Assembly (NCBI GenBank): GCA_018239985.1
Contig: JAFEGK010000006.1
Span: 24,987-58,618, forward strand
DNA length: 33,632 nt
DNA from: Verrucomicrobiota bacterium
GTDB lineage: Bacteria; Chlamydiota; Chlamydiia; Chlamydiales; Rhabdochlamydiaceae
Reading direction: 5' to 3'
In this document: positions 6,979 through 14,203 of the stretch, one piece after another
How the letters are laid out: each line of letters opens with the position of its first letter
Numbering within the stretch: position 1 is the stretch's first letter
The notes under the pieces: generated by a model
Database searches by the model: none
Told to the model about the DNA's origin: nothing
Seen by the model: the letters and a program-made list of their open reading frames with translations, nothing else
Program-made: the position numbers and the translations under genes

Positions 6979-8213
6979 GCTCGCTCCTCCAATTTTTGCC
7001 CCAATTTGTAAGACGAAATGACCCAACTTAAGCCGATCGCGATAGCAATAGGGCCTGCGAAAGGGGCGCTGGCGATCACGCCGCCGCAGAGGCTGCTTAG
7101 GCTAATGCTTAGGATCGAGCCGCAGCCTCTGCCGAGCCGTGCGCAAATTCCATCGATGACCAACTTCCCTTTCATTTTTAGAGGGCTGGGCAGCTGTACA
7201 AATGCCAGCTCTTTTGAAGAGTCAAACAAGGTATATTTCGCGGCGCGACAAATGCAGTATTGTAGTGAGCCTGAGAAAATGAACAGAGCGGAGGCCTCTC
7301 TATAGAGAAAAAGGAAAAAGGCTCCTTCGGTCAGAAGCAGGCATAGGGGTGTGATGAGGGCGGCAACCACCCAGCGCGTCCGTTGCAGTATAAGAGGGGT
7401 AATGAGAAGGGCGCTAATGACGTTCAACACGCCGCACCACGAGGAAAGGTTACCTAAATACTGGCAGTAATCGCACGCATTTGGATAGGATTTGTGGAGC
7501 ACATCGAGGAAAATCACCTCCCCAAGGCTATAGGCAATGTAATCGGCAATGACGATCCAGGAAAGAAGGCGCAGCTGTGGGTTGCGAAGGCATATGCTGG
7601 TGCTTTCTTTTAATGAAAATGTCGAAGATGTTTGGACTGGTGTATGGGAAAAATATTGCCACAGGCGATAATATAAAAGGGCCGCAATTGCTCCTAAAAT
7701 GGCCACAACAAGCATCATGGAGCTCAGGGCTATGTTCCACTGTTTTGAAGTAGTACAAAGGGAAACAATCGGGCCTGCTGCGACGGCTCCAAGACTGCTA
7801 GCCAACATCAGAGGTCCATAGAGTTTTTTTGCCTCTTCTTTGGGGATATGCTGGTTAATCAAGCCCCAAAAAAGGATGATGGCAAGGGCCGGCTTCCACA
7901 ACTCCCCCATCACATAAAAAATGAAAGACAGTTGAATCAAATGGCCAATGGCAAAGATGAGAAAAAAAGCCAAGAAGGCTGTAATCGTAATCAAAAAGAC
8001 TTTGTGAATCTGAAAATGATTCAGTAACCACGATAATCCCCAAGTCATGAAGATGCTGCCCGGTAGACCACCGAAGAGTTCAAAAATGGGGATTGTAGCA
8101 GCCCCATTGCCCTGGCTGACGGCGAGGGTATTGCGAACGCTTTTCAGAATAGTGAAATCGATATTGAGGAGCAAAGCGATGCTAGAAATCAGAAAAAAAT
8201 GGGTACGTTTCAT
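6975..8213 (-). CDS. Npt/TLC-family transporter within the thiamine operon
   Basis: A 412-residue integral membrane protein with about 11-12 hydrophobic segments. It resembles ADP/ATP-translocase-type (TLC) carriers: the N-terminal TILKSVRNTLAVS followed by IPIFELFG, and near residue 325 AAKYTLFDSSKELAFVQLP followed by KMKGKLVIDGICARLGRG, match the conserved blocks of that family. Its position between two ThiE-type genes, with ATGA overlaps on both sides and a TPP riboswitch upstream, argues that the cargo is thiamine, a thiamine phosphate or a precursor rather than ATP. That is an inference from context. Many basic and acidic positions of nucleotide exchangers appear altered, but a proper alignment was not possible. 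Confidence 0.75.
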   Translation of the reverse strand: MKRTHFFLISSIALLLNIDFTILKSVRNTLAVSQGNGAATIPIFELFGGLPGSIFMTWGLSWLLNHFQIHKVFLITITAFLAFFLIFAIGHLIQLSFIFYVMGELWKPALAIILFWGLINQHIPKEEAKKLYGPLMLASSLGAVAAGPIVSLCTTSKQWNIALSSMMLVVAILGAIAALLYYRLWQYFSHTPVQTSSTFSLKESTSICLRNPQLRLLSWIVIADYIAYSLGEVIFLDVLHKSYPNACDYCQYLGNLSSWCGVLNVISALLITPLILQRTRWVVAALITPLCLLLTEGAFFLFLYREASALFIFSGSLQYCICRAAKYTLFDSSKELAFVQLPSPLKMKGKLVIDGICARLGRGCGSILSISLSSLCGGVIASAPFAGPIAIAIGLSWVISSYKLGQKLEERA

Positions 8214-8878
8214 GTGAGCTCCTCAATCAGGCGGCTAATTTCTCTTACTTTGACGGCAGGGTCGGCTGCCCGCATGATTTCGCCGGCCATTGCGATTCCA
8301 TCTTGAGGTCGAAGATGCTGCGCGATGCCGTTTAAATTCTCTTGTGTGAGGTTGCCGATGAGGACCACCGGGTGACGAGTGCAGGAGATCACCCTTTTTG
8401 CCCCCTCTATTCCCCAGGGCTGGGGGTCGGTGATCTGCTGAGGTTTTGTCCACTTGGACGGGAAGACTTGGACGCCGAGATAGGTGACATCGAGAGTCTG
8501 TGCCCGAACGACATCCTCCCAGGAGTTCACGGTCAATCCGATGATTGCAGCACTCCCTAAAATTTGCCTCGCTATTGGATAGGAAATGTCCCTCTGCCCC
8601 AGATGGACTCCTGCGAGGTTTGCTTTAAGAGCAATATCGGCGCAATTGTTGATGATGAGAGGAATATTTCTCAGAGCAGCAATTTCATTCACTTTCTCGA
8701 CTAAAGAATAGGAGCTCTGAAGAACTTGATTAGGCCCCCAGAGTTGGATATAGGAAATCCCCCCTTCGAGAGCTTTTTCGATCAGATTAACGAAGGATGT
8801 AGTTCTGGCTTTTGTTTGGATTTGCGGTATCGGGGCAACTAGTCCAAAGCGGAGATTAATTTTGCAAACTGACGACAT
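8210..8878 (-). CDS. Degenerate ThiE-like protein
   Basis: A 222-residue ThiE/TenI-fold protein and the first gene after the riboswitch. The overall pattern follows ThiE, including HLGQRD (92-97), GLTVNS and DVTYLGVQVFPS. Key ligand-binding positions differ: the QxRDK block is IQLWGP (44-49), INDR is INNC (76-79), and IGGI is IGNL. The pyrophosphate-binding Arg/Lys and the Asp after Asn are therefore missing. It may be inactive, have changed substrate or act as a partner of the canonical ThiE. It is not obviously TenI, because HLGQ is kept. The SD GGGAG is 6 nt before the ATG and can be masked by the leader. The stop overlaps the next start (ATGA). Confidence 0.8.
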   Translation of the reverse strand: MSSVCKINLRFGLVAPIPQIQTKARTTSFVNLIEKALEGGISYIQLWGPNQVLQSSYSLVEKVNEIAALRNIPLIINNCADIALKANLAGVHLGQRDISYPIARQILGSAAIIGLTVNSWEDVVRAQTLDVTYLGVQVFPSKWTKPQQITDPQPWGIEGAKRVISCTRHPVVLIGNLTQENLNGIAQHLRPQDGIAMAGEIMRAADPAVKVREISRLIEELT

Positions 8879-8884
8879 ATCGTA

Positions 8885-8916
8885 CTCCCATGGTTAGAAT
8901 GAAATTTCCACCAGGG
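8885..8916 (-). promoter_or_regulatory. Ribosome-site sequestering hairpin of the TPP riboswitch
   Basis: On the minus strand CCCTGGT (8916-8910) can pair with ACCATGGG (8894-8887, one bulged T). This buries the GGGAG ribosome site (8889-8885), which is 6 nt before the ATG at 8878. The same upstream arm, CCCTGGTG (8916-8909), is also perfectly complementary to CACCAGGG (9029-9022) in the 5' strand of the aptamer. The two pairings exclude each other, so TPP binding would free the arm to block translation. This is inferred from sequence pairing. Confidence 0.65.
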
Positions 8917-8946
8917 AATAACGACAAAAAGAATTTTCTCTCTATA

Positions 8947-9032
8947 CATCTACACTTCCTACGCTGGCATTATCCAGATCAGGTTTGAGGGTATTTCTCA
9001 GCTAAGATTTCGTCTTAGCACCCCTGGTGATG
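8947..9032 (-). ncRNA. TPP riboswitch (THI element) aptamer
   Basis: The minus strand carries the conserved THI-box parts in order: CACCAGGGGTGC at the 5' end, CTGAGAAATACCC in the pyrimidine-sensing arm, then AACCTGATCTGGATAATGCC followed by AGCGTAGGAAGTG. These are near-invariant in TPP aptamers. A short P1 helix can close it (CATC at the 5' end with GATG at the 3' end). The aptamer is about 70 nt upstream of the first gene of the operon 8878-6355. No intrinsic terminator is visible in the gap, but an SD-masking hairpin is, which suggests translational control. With the 9146-9168 repeat it accounts for much of the gene-free stretch 8879-9259. Confidence 0.95.
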
Positions 9033-9037
9033 CTCTA

Positions 9038-9067
9038 AGTATGAATGCTGGGATTCCTTTTTAGCAA
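9038..9067 (-). promoter_or_regulatory. Possible promoter of the riboswitch operon
   Basis: On the minus strand TTGCTA (9067-9062) and CATACT (9043-9038) are spaced by 18 bp and would start RNA just before the aptamer. Each matches the consensus in only four of six positions, so this is tentative. Confidence 0.35.
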
Positions 9068-9145
9068 GTGATTTGGCAATTCCCCAACTTTTGAGTTCAT
9101 TTATGTATAGTCGATTTTTTCTCTACAAGGTGACAAAAAATTTAT

Positions 9146-9168
9146 CACCGAAAGAACCTGAAGAATCG
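9146..9168 (+). repeat. Solo copy of the 6201-6373 element end
   Basis: This stretch repeats the 22-nt core found at 6204-6225, inverted at 6349-6370, and at 4122-4143. No inverted partner is seen nearby, so it looks like a decayed element or solo end. It sits between the divergent riboswitch operon and the TauE gene. I see no other feature in 9169-9259. Confidence 0.8.
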
Positions 9169-9259
9169 ATGGTTGGTCAGCAGACTTCTCTTTAAATTTT
9201 GTTCCGCAAATCCAATTTGCAATTGCGTCTAATGTCTAAAAATTCTTAGTATGTGATTC

Positions 9260-10045
9260 ATGGATATCGTTCATCTTTTGGCATTCCTAGGAGTTGGGAT
9301 TTTGGCCGGTCTTATAGGCGGGCTGCTCGGTCTCAGCGGCGGTGTGGTGACCGTACCAGCGCTCGTCTTTCTCTTTCCCGTAATGGGCATCCCGCAGAGT
9401 CAAGTCACCCATATGGCCATCGGCACGTCGCTGGCGGCGATGGTTTTAAATGGGATTGTCTCTACATGGTCGCATCATCGAAGGGAAGGGGTTTTGTGGC
9501 CCCTGTTTTTGTCCCTTTTGCCTTGGATCATCATCGGATCGCTCTTTGGGGGAATTGTTGCAAATTTTATTTCTGATGTGGTGCTTGAAAATCTGTTTGG
9601 CTTTTTTATTGTGTTTCTTGGTATTTATTTGCTTTTGCCCCAAAAGAAGAAAAGGGAGCTTAGGGAATTTAACAAACATTCGATTTTCTGGTGTGGGACA
9701 GGCGTTGGCAGTGTTGCTAGTGTACTAGGAATCGGTGGAGGGGTGTTTACTGTTCCCCTGCTGATCCACTTTAATTATCCAGAAAAAAAGGCGATTGGGA
9801 CCTCCGCGGCGATTAGTTTGGTGATCACAACGGTAACTGCACTCACCTACCTCTATTTTGGAATGAAGACCGTGAAGACCCCCGAGAGCTTAGGGTATAT
9901 TTATTTGCCCGCATTTGTCTTTATCGGGCTGGGGGCAATGTTTTTGGCTCCTGTTGGAGCGAAATGGGCGCATGCAATCGATGGATTGCTGCTTCGCAGA
10001 ATTTTTGCAGCTGTATTGATCATCATTGGAATAGTGATGATCTAA
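9260..10045 (+). CDS. TauE/SafE-family sulfite or small organic anion permease
   Basis: A 261-residue integral membrane protein with about eight hydrophobic segments. It shows the internal duplication typical of TauE/SafE (DUF81) carriers: GLIGGLLGLSGGVVTVPAL near residue 20 and VASVLGIGGGVFTVPLLI near residue 155, each followed by a THMAIGTSLA / KKAIGTSAAI helix. Members move sulfite, sulfoacetate or related anions across the inner membrane; the cargo here is unknown. The ATG at 9260 is chosen because the hydrophobic N-terminus follows at once; no strong ribosome site is visible. It is 17 bp upstream of the type III polyketide synthase, so it probably starts that operon and could take part in product or precursor transport. 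Confidence 0.85.
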   Translation: MDIVHLLAFLGVGILAGLIGGLLGLSGGVVTVPALVFLFPVMGIPQSQVTHMAIGTSLAAMVLNGIVSTWSHHRREGVLWPLFLSLLPWIIIGSLFGGIVANFISDVVLENLFGFFIVFLGIYLLLPQKKKRELREFNKHSIFWCGTGVGSVASVLGIGGGVFTVPLLIHFNYPEKKAIGTSAAISLVITTVTALTYLYFGMKTVKTPESLGYIYLPAFVFIGLGAMFLAPVGAKWAHAIDGLLLRRIFAAVLIIIGIVMI

Positions 10046-10062
10046 TTTGAGGAAAACATAAG

Positions 10063-11181
10063 ATGTATTTACGAGATTTTAAAGTCATTAGACCCAACTA
10101 TGAACAGAGCCAAGAGCATTTGCTCGAATGGGTTGTTAATGCCCATATCCGTAGCAACAATTGGACTGAGAAGGATCATGAGTGTCAAGAATTCGAGTCA
10201 AAGTTGCGGGAAAATCTGATGCGCATCGGCCTTGGACAAAATAAGATCCAAAAAAGGGGTTTTCAGATTAAAGATTGTAACCATCAAAATTGGGAAGAAA
10301 TGGAGATCTACAATATCGCAGTGATGCCAGAGGGGTATTTGCTCGATAAACGGATGGAATTCTTCAACCAAGCTTGCTCTGAGGTATTTGAGCAGATGTA
10401 TGGCCCCGGTGAACAGCTCCCCCCTCACCTTGTCCATGTGACTTGTACGGGCTACGTGGCTCCTAGCCCAGCGCAAAAATTGGTCTCTTCTAGAGAAAAT
10501 GGGAAGAATACGACCGTGACACATGCCTATCACATGGGCTGTTACGCTTCGATTCCTGCTGTCCGGATCGCTATGGGCCATTTTGCAGTCGAAAATCAAG
10601 CCTCCGATATTGTCCATACAGAGCTTTGCTCGCTACACATGAACCCTGCGCAGCACACGATGGATCAATTAGTTGTGCAGAGTCTATTTGCTGATGGTTT
10701 TATTCGTTACACATTGGGAGAGAAAGGCGAAGGCCCGGCGCTGAAAATTTTGGCTGTTTTGGAACAAGTCATTGACGATTCCGCAACGAAAATGACTTGG
10801 GATTGCAATGAATGGGGATTCCAGATGTCCCTTTCCAAAGATATCCCCGTCCATATTAGGCGAAATGTTGAAGCCTACTTAGATCAACTAGCTAAAAAAA
10901 GTGGGCTCGATCGAGATGAGCTCAATAGCGCCCACTACGCGATTCATCCTGGGGGGCCGAAAATCGTCGAGAATATCTCTGAAAAGCTTGGTTTAGAGCC
11001 CGACCAAACCAGACACACAGTAGCCGTATTGCAAAATTATGGAAATATGTCGTCGGCGACACTGCCTCATATTTGGGATCGGATACTAAAAGATGACACG
11101 ATAAAGGCTGGAGAGCGTATAGTGAGTATGGCATTTGGTCCCGGTTTGACCATTTGCGGCGCGGTTTTTGAAAAGAGGTAA
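10063..11181 (+). CDS. Type III polyketide synthase (chalcone/alkylresorcinol synthase-like)
   Basis: A 372-residue thiolase-fold enzyme that would extend an acyl-CoA starter with malonyl-CoA and cyclise the chain to a pyrone or resorcinol. The catalytic triad of the family is visible: Cys160 in YHMGCYASIPAVR, His295 in YAIHPGGPKI and Asn328 in YGNMSSATLPHIW. A GFGPG-like loop appears near the end as AFGPGLTICG. Length and motif spacing match chalcone-synthase-like proteins rather than FabH. A GAGGAAAA ribosome site precedes the ATG. It is followed immediately by a His-rich membrane protein and a UbiG-like methyltransferase, which suggests a lipid-like phenol or quinone product. The starter and product cannot be read from sequence. 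Confidence 0.9.
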   Translation: MYLRDFKVIRPNYEQSQEHLLEWVVNAHIRSNNWTEKDHECQEFESKLRENLMRIGLGQNKIQKRGFQIKDCNHQNWEEMEIYNIAVMPEGYLLDKRMEFFNQACSEVFEQMYGPGEQLPPHLVHVTCTGYVAPSPAQKLVSSRENGKNTTVTHAYHMGCYASIPAVRIAMGHFAVENQASDIVHTELCSLHMNPAQHTMDQLVVQSLFADGFIRYTLGEKGEGPALKILAVLEQVIDDSATKMTWDCNEWGFQMSLSKDIPVHIRRNVEAYLDQLAKKSGLDRDELNSAHYAIHPGGPKIVENISEKLGLEPDQTRHTVAVLQNYGNMSSATLPHIWDRILKDDTIKAGERIVSMAFGPGLTICGAVFEKR

Positions 11182-11182
11182 C

Positions 11183-11671
11183 ATGCACTATTTCATGATG
11201 ATTCCCTTCATTGTTCAAACATTTGCAATCGGGTTCGATGAATATTATTTCCACATTAAACGGGGACTTCCCCTCTGGGAGAGGATCGGACATCCGATTG
11301 ATACCCTCTCTGTTTTATCTTGCTTTCTTTTTGCCTTGCTCGTCCCCTACTCCCCTCTTGCTCTTAAATGGTATATAGCCCTTGCGATTTTCTCTTGCCT
11401 CATGGTCACGAAAGACGAGTGGGTCCATAAACACCATTGCCCAGGATCAGAACATTGGCTCCACGCTCTTCTATTCATCAACCATCCCATCATCCTCACT
11501 GCGGTGGGGCTTCTCTGGTCTAATCCCTCATGGATGCAACGATGGCTGACTCAGCCCCAAACGCTGCATATCTTTTTAGTGCTACAGGCTACGTTTACAG
11601 CCCTATTTTTTAGCTATCAAGTCATTTACTGGAATTTCATATGGAAGGAAAAACAAATAAACAACCCATAA
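11183..11671 (+). CDS. His-rich integral membrane protein of the PKS operon
   Basis: A 162-residue protein with about four hydrophobic segments that I do not recognise. Acidic and His residues cluster at membrane edges: DEYYFHIKRG near residue 20, IGHPID, and KDEWVHKHHCPGSEHWLHALLFINHP around residues 80-105. This arrangement recalls membrane di-metal hydroxylases or desaturases but does not match their exact HxxxH/HxxHH boxes, so the chemistry is open. The ATG at 11183 is preferred over the one at 11168 because GAGGT lies just before it, placing the start 1 bp after the PKS stop. The 3' end overlaps the methyltransferase start by 31 bp. Tight coupling implies a role in the same pathway. Confidence 0.75.
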   Translation: MHYFMMIPFIVQTFAIGFDEYYFHIKRGLPLWERIGHPIDTLSVLSCFLFALLVPYSPLALKWYIALAIFSCLMVTKDEWVHKHHCPGSEHWLHALLFINHPIILTAVGLLWSNPSWMQRWLTQPQTLHIFLVLQATFTALFFSYQVIYWNFIWKEKQINNP

Positions 11672-12390
11672 ATAATGCTTGGTACGATGATCTCAATGAG
11701 CAGTGGCATACACTTAATGACCATCCTATTGCCCTTCTTCGCTCGGAAAATAATTTACGCAACCCGTGGATCCAAAGTGTCCTGGTCAAGCATTTTCGCC
11801 ATCCCTGCAGCGTCCTCGATATTGGATGTGGCGGAGGCCTTCTAACCAACTACTTAGCTCAGAAAGGGCATCTAGTCACAGGCATCGATCTCTCCGCGCC
11901 GAGCCTTCAAATCGCTCGTAGCCTTGATACGACAAAATCTGTCGATTATCGACGGGCCAATGCCTATGAGCTCCCGTTTTCCGATAAAACCTTCGATGTG
12001 GTCTGTGCGATGGATATCCTCGAGCATGTGGAGAATCCTTCGTTGCTGATTCAGGAGGCATCTCGTGTCCTTAAAAAGGGGGGACTATTCTTTTTCCATA
12101 CCTTCAACCGCAACCTCTGGAGCTATTTCCTAGTGATCAAGGGAGTCGATTGGTGCTTCCCCAATGCACCTCCCCGCATGCACGTCTATCCCCTCTTCGT
12201 CAAACCCAAAGAGCTAAAGCAGTTTTGCGAAAACCAAAAGCTGAGTGTCCAGGAGATGAAGGGTGTCCGGGTGTTGAACAACAAATCTTTTTGGAAAATG
12301 GTCTTTAAAAGACAGGTAGATGAGAATTTAAAGTTCGCCTTCTCCAATTCTCTCAAGACTGGTTATTCAGGCTTTGCTAAAAAAATTTAA
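11641..12390 (+). CDS. UbiG-like class I SAM-dependent methyltransferase
   Basis: A 249-residue Rossmann-fold methyltransferase. Motif I is VLDIGCGGGLLTNYLA (about residues 58-73), followed by VTGIDLS for the ribose-binding Asp, CAMDILEHVENP and a GGLFFFHTFNRN strand. The latter plus HVYPLFVKPKEL resemble UbiG, which O-methylates catechol-type quinone precursors. Because it overlaps the membrane protein and shares an operon with a type III polyketide synthase, it more likely methylates that polyketide than ubiquinone. No other ubiquinone gene is adjacent, although a UbiE/MenG homologue lies at 13490. No clear ribosome site is seen, so expression may depend on translational coupling. Confidence 0.85.
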   Translation: MEGKTNKQPINNAWYDDLNEQWHTLNDHPIALLRSENNLRNPWIQSVLVKHFRHPCSVLDIGCGGGLLTNYLAQKGHLVTGIDLSAPSLQIARSLDTTKSVDYRRANAYELPFSDKTFDVVCAMDILEHVENPSLLIQEASRVLKKGGLFFFHTFNRNLWSYFLVIKGVDWCFPNAPPRMHVYPLFVKPKELKQFCENQKLSVQEMKGVRVLNNKSFWKMVFKRQVDENLKFAFSNSLKTGYSGFAKKI

Positions 12391-12399
12391 AGCTAAAGG

Positions 12400-12918
12400 T
12401 TAGGGCTCGGCTAAGTAACGGATAATCCGGTCGATACGGAAGTGCCGCTCCTCCCGCTTTGCCATGAGATCGTAGAATTCGTCAATCCCCTTCTGGTCCT
12501 TCTTGATCTCTTGGTGGATTTTGCTGTTGATGCATCGCTGCATCTGGCTGGCGAGCTTGCGGATGTTTTGCAGGGCAATTAACCGTTCTTTCACTTGAAC
12601 ATTTTCGACTTTTTTGAGCAAAAGTTCTTCGGCCTTTTCGATGAAATGTAGAAGAGAATTTTGATTCGTACTGCAATAAAGCTGCTCCAGATGCTCTTTG
12701 GGCCCCTTTTGCAAAATGACTTTGGCTTTTGCTAATTTTCGTTTCGAAGTGGCCGATTTGATGGGGAGCCGGCCTACACACGCGGGAACGCGCGGAGGTT
12801 TCTTGTGTTTAAAAGAGCGGACTTTACCCTTTTTTTCTATCGTAGTTGTGGTGTCGATGAGTTTTTTAAGCTGCTCGCTGGAGAATTTGCTTTTTTCCAT
12901 GGCGGTCAGTTTTAGCAT
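12400..12918 (-). CDS. Lys-rich hypothetical protein
   Basis: About 172 residues, strongly basic (many Lys and Arg, including KHKKPPRVP and KSATSKRKLAKAK), with helical charged C-terminal two-thirds (KAEELLLKKVENVQVKERLIALQ). I do not recognise it. The composition would suit a nucleic-acid-binding or coiled-coil protein. The start is uncertain: an in-frame TTG at 12960 and ATG codons at 12918 and 12900 are possible, and none has a clear ribosome site. The gene converges with the methyltransferase (9-bp gap) and diverges from tpx. A 7-1-7 palindrome (12924-12938) lies at its 5' end. Confidence 0.6.
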   Translation of the reverse strand: MLKLTAMEKSKFSSEQLKKLIDTTTTIEKKGKVRSFKHKKPPRVPACVGRLPIKSATSKRKLAKAKVILQKGPKEHLEQLYCSTNQNSLLHFIEKAEELLLKKVENVQVKERLIALQNIRKLASQMQRCINSKIHQEIKKDQKGIDEFYDLMAKREERHFRIDRIIRYLAEP

Positions 12919-12923
12919 AGCAG

Positions 12924-12938
12924 TTGATTTTAAATCAA
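12924..12938. promoter_or_regulatory. Perfect 7-1-7 palindrome in the tpx divergent region
   Basis: TTGATTT-T-AAATCAA is a perfect inverted repeat around one base, the geometry of Fur/PerR-family boxes. It sits 43 bp before the tpx start and just upstream of the divergent gene. An operator role is inferred from position only; the AT-rich sequence could also arise by chance. Confidence 0.4.
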
Positions 12939-12980
12939 ATTTTTTTTTAGTATATGCCAAAGTTTAACAGGAGGGCCGTA

Positions 12981-13487
12981 ATGGCAAAAGTGACTCTCAA
13001 AGGTAATCCGATTTCGACTAACGGAGAGCTTCCAAAAGTTGGGGCAACTGCAGCTGACTTTGTTCTTGTCGACAAGGAATTGAACAACAAATCTCTAAAG
13101 GATTTTGGGGATAAGCCCAAGCTTCTCAATATCGTCCCTAGTCTCGATACCGCGGTCTGCTCGACAAGCGCGAAAAAATTCGATCAGGCGATTAAAGGCC
13201 ATCCAGAAGTGGTTGTACTAACGATTTCCACCGATTTGCCATTTGCTCAAGGCCGGTTCTGTTCCCAAGAGAAGATCGCGAATATCACCACCTTATCGAT
13301 GATGCGCAATAAGGATTTTGCCAGAGATTATGGGGTTCTCATCCAGGATGGTCCTCTTGCTGGCATCTGCGCCCGAGCGGTCGTTGTTCTCGACAAAAAT
13401 AACAAAGTGATCTATACACAGCTTGTTCCAGAAATCACAATCGAGCCCGATTACGAGAAGGCTCTTAAATATTTACTAGGTAAGTAA
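12981..13487 (+). CDS. tpx: Thiol peroxidase (atypical 2-Cys peroxiredoxin)
   Basis: A 168-residue peroxiredoxin of the Tpx group, reducing H2O2 and organic peroxides with electrons from thioredoxin. The peroxidatic Cys60 is in SLDTAVCSTSAKKF and the resolving Cys94 in GRFCSQEKI, close to the positions in E. coli Tpx, and the length is the same. The start is taken at 12981 because a strong AGGAGGG site lies just ahead. An ATG at 12954 would add nine unusual residues and has no such site. ubiE follows 2 bp after the stop, so the two are co-expressed, possibly linking oxidative defence with quinone synthesis. A 7-1-7 palindrome lies upstream. Confidence 0.95.
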   Translation: MAKVTLKGNPISTNGELPKVGATAADFVLVDKELNNKSLKDFGDKPKLLNIVPSLDTAVCSTSAKKFDQAIKGHPEVVVLTISTDLPFAQGRFCSQEKIANITTLSMMRNKDFARDYGVLIQDGPLAGICARAVVVLDKNNKVIYTQLVPEITIEPDYEKALKYLLGK

Positions 13488-13489
13488 GC

Positions 13490-14203
13490 ATGACTAAAAT
13501 TCAAGAGCATTCACGCGAGAATATCCACAAGATGTTCGATCAAATTTCTCCCACCTACGATCTTGCCAATCGGGTGATGACCTTTAACCTTGATCAAATC
13601 TGGCGCAGAAAAATGGTCAGGATGTTGCCTGAGGGAAAAGATCTTTTTGTGCTCGATTGCGCCACCGGGACGGCAGATCAGCTCATCTGCATGATGGAGA
13701 ATACCAAGCGGGTCAAAAGGGCCATTGGAATCGATTTAGCAGCTGAAATGGTTGCTATCGGCGAAAAGAAGGTCCAAGGCAAGCCTTATGCCGATGCCCT
13801 CTCTTTTCAGATCGCCAGCGCCCTTGAGCTCCCCTTTGAGGAGAATACTTTTGATTGCGTGACGATCTCCTTTGGGATCCGCAACGTCACCGACGTGAAA
13901 AAGGCCCTCGCCGAGTTTTACCGGGTGCTCAAGCCAGGCGGGCGGGTGCTGATTCTCGAAGGGACAGTGCCTAAAATGAGATGGCTTCGTGCCATTCACT
14001 TGTTCTATTTGCGGAATTTCCTTCCACGGATCGGGCAGATGATTTCGAAAAATAATTACGCCTATCGCTACCTCAATGAGACGATAGAGACTTTTCCATC
14101 GGGAGAAGCTTTTTGCTCAATAATGCGCGATGTAGGGTTTGGCGACGCTAAGGCCAATCTTCAAACGGGCGGCGTTGCAACGATTTATTCGGGAAATAAA
14201 TAA
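13490..14203 (+). CDS. ubiE: Demethylmenaquinone C-methyltransferase (UbiE/MenG)
   Basis: A 237-residue SAM-dependent methyltransferase that adds the ring methyl in menaquinone (or ubiquinone) synthesis. The family N-terminal signature FDQISPTYDLANRVMTFNLDQIWRR is clear. It is followed by motif I LDCATGTADQ, IGIDLAAEMVAIG, SALELPFEENTFDCVTISFGIRNV (the UbiE hallmark) and FYRVLKPGGRVLILEGTVP. The C-terminal NYAYRYLNETIETFPSGEAF block also matches. It starts 2 bp after tpx in the same operon and is followed by a hairpin terminator at 14202-14228. Chlamydiae commonly make menaquinone, so MenG activity is the better guess. Confidence 0.93.
   Translation: MTKIQEHSRENIHKMFDQISPTYDLANRVMTFNLDQIWRRKMVRMLPEGKDLFVLDCATGTADQLICMMENTKRVKRAIGIDLAAEMVAIGEKKVQGKPYADALSFQIASALELPFEENTFDCVTISFGIRNVTDVKKALAEFYRVLKPGGRVLILEGTVPKMRWLRAIHLFYLRNFLPRIGQMISKNNYAYRYLNETIETFPSGEAFCSIMRDVGFGDAKANLQTGGVATIYSGNK

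Noticed and set aside
6979-7026. Longer N-terminus for the canonical ThiE
   Set aside because: The added 16 residues are not family-like, while the ATG at 6978 overlaps the previous stop as in the other operon junction.
8210-8878. TenI assignment for the degenerate ThiE
   Set aside because: It keeps HLGQRD and other ThiE-specific positions that TenI lacks; a general ThiE-like label is safer.
8885-8950. Intrinsic terminator as riboswitch output
   Set aside because: No GC-rich hairpin followed by a T-run lies between aptamer and start codon; the SD-masking hairpin explains the region better.
12954-12980. Earlier ATG for tpx
   Set aside because: AGGAGGG lies between it and the ATG at 12981, and the shorter product has the exact family length.
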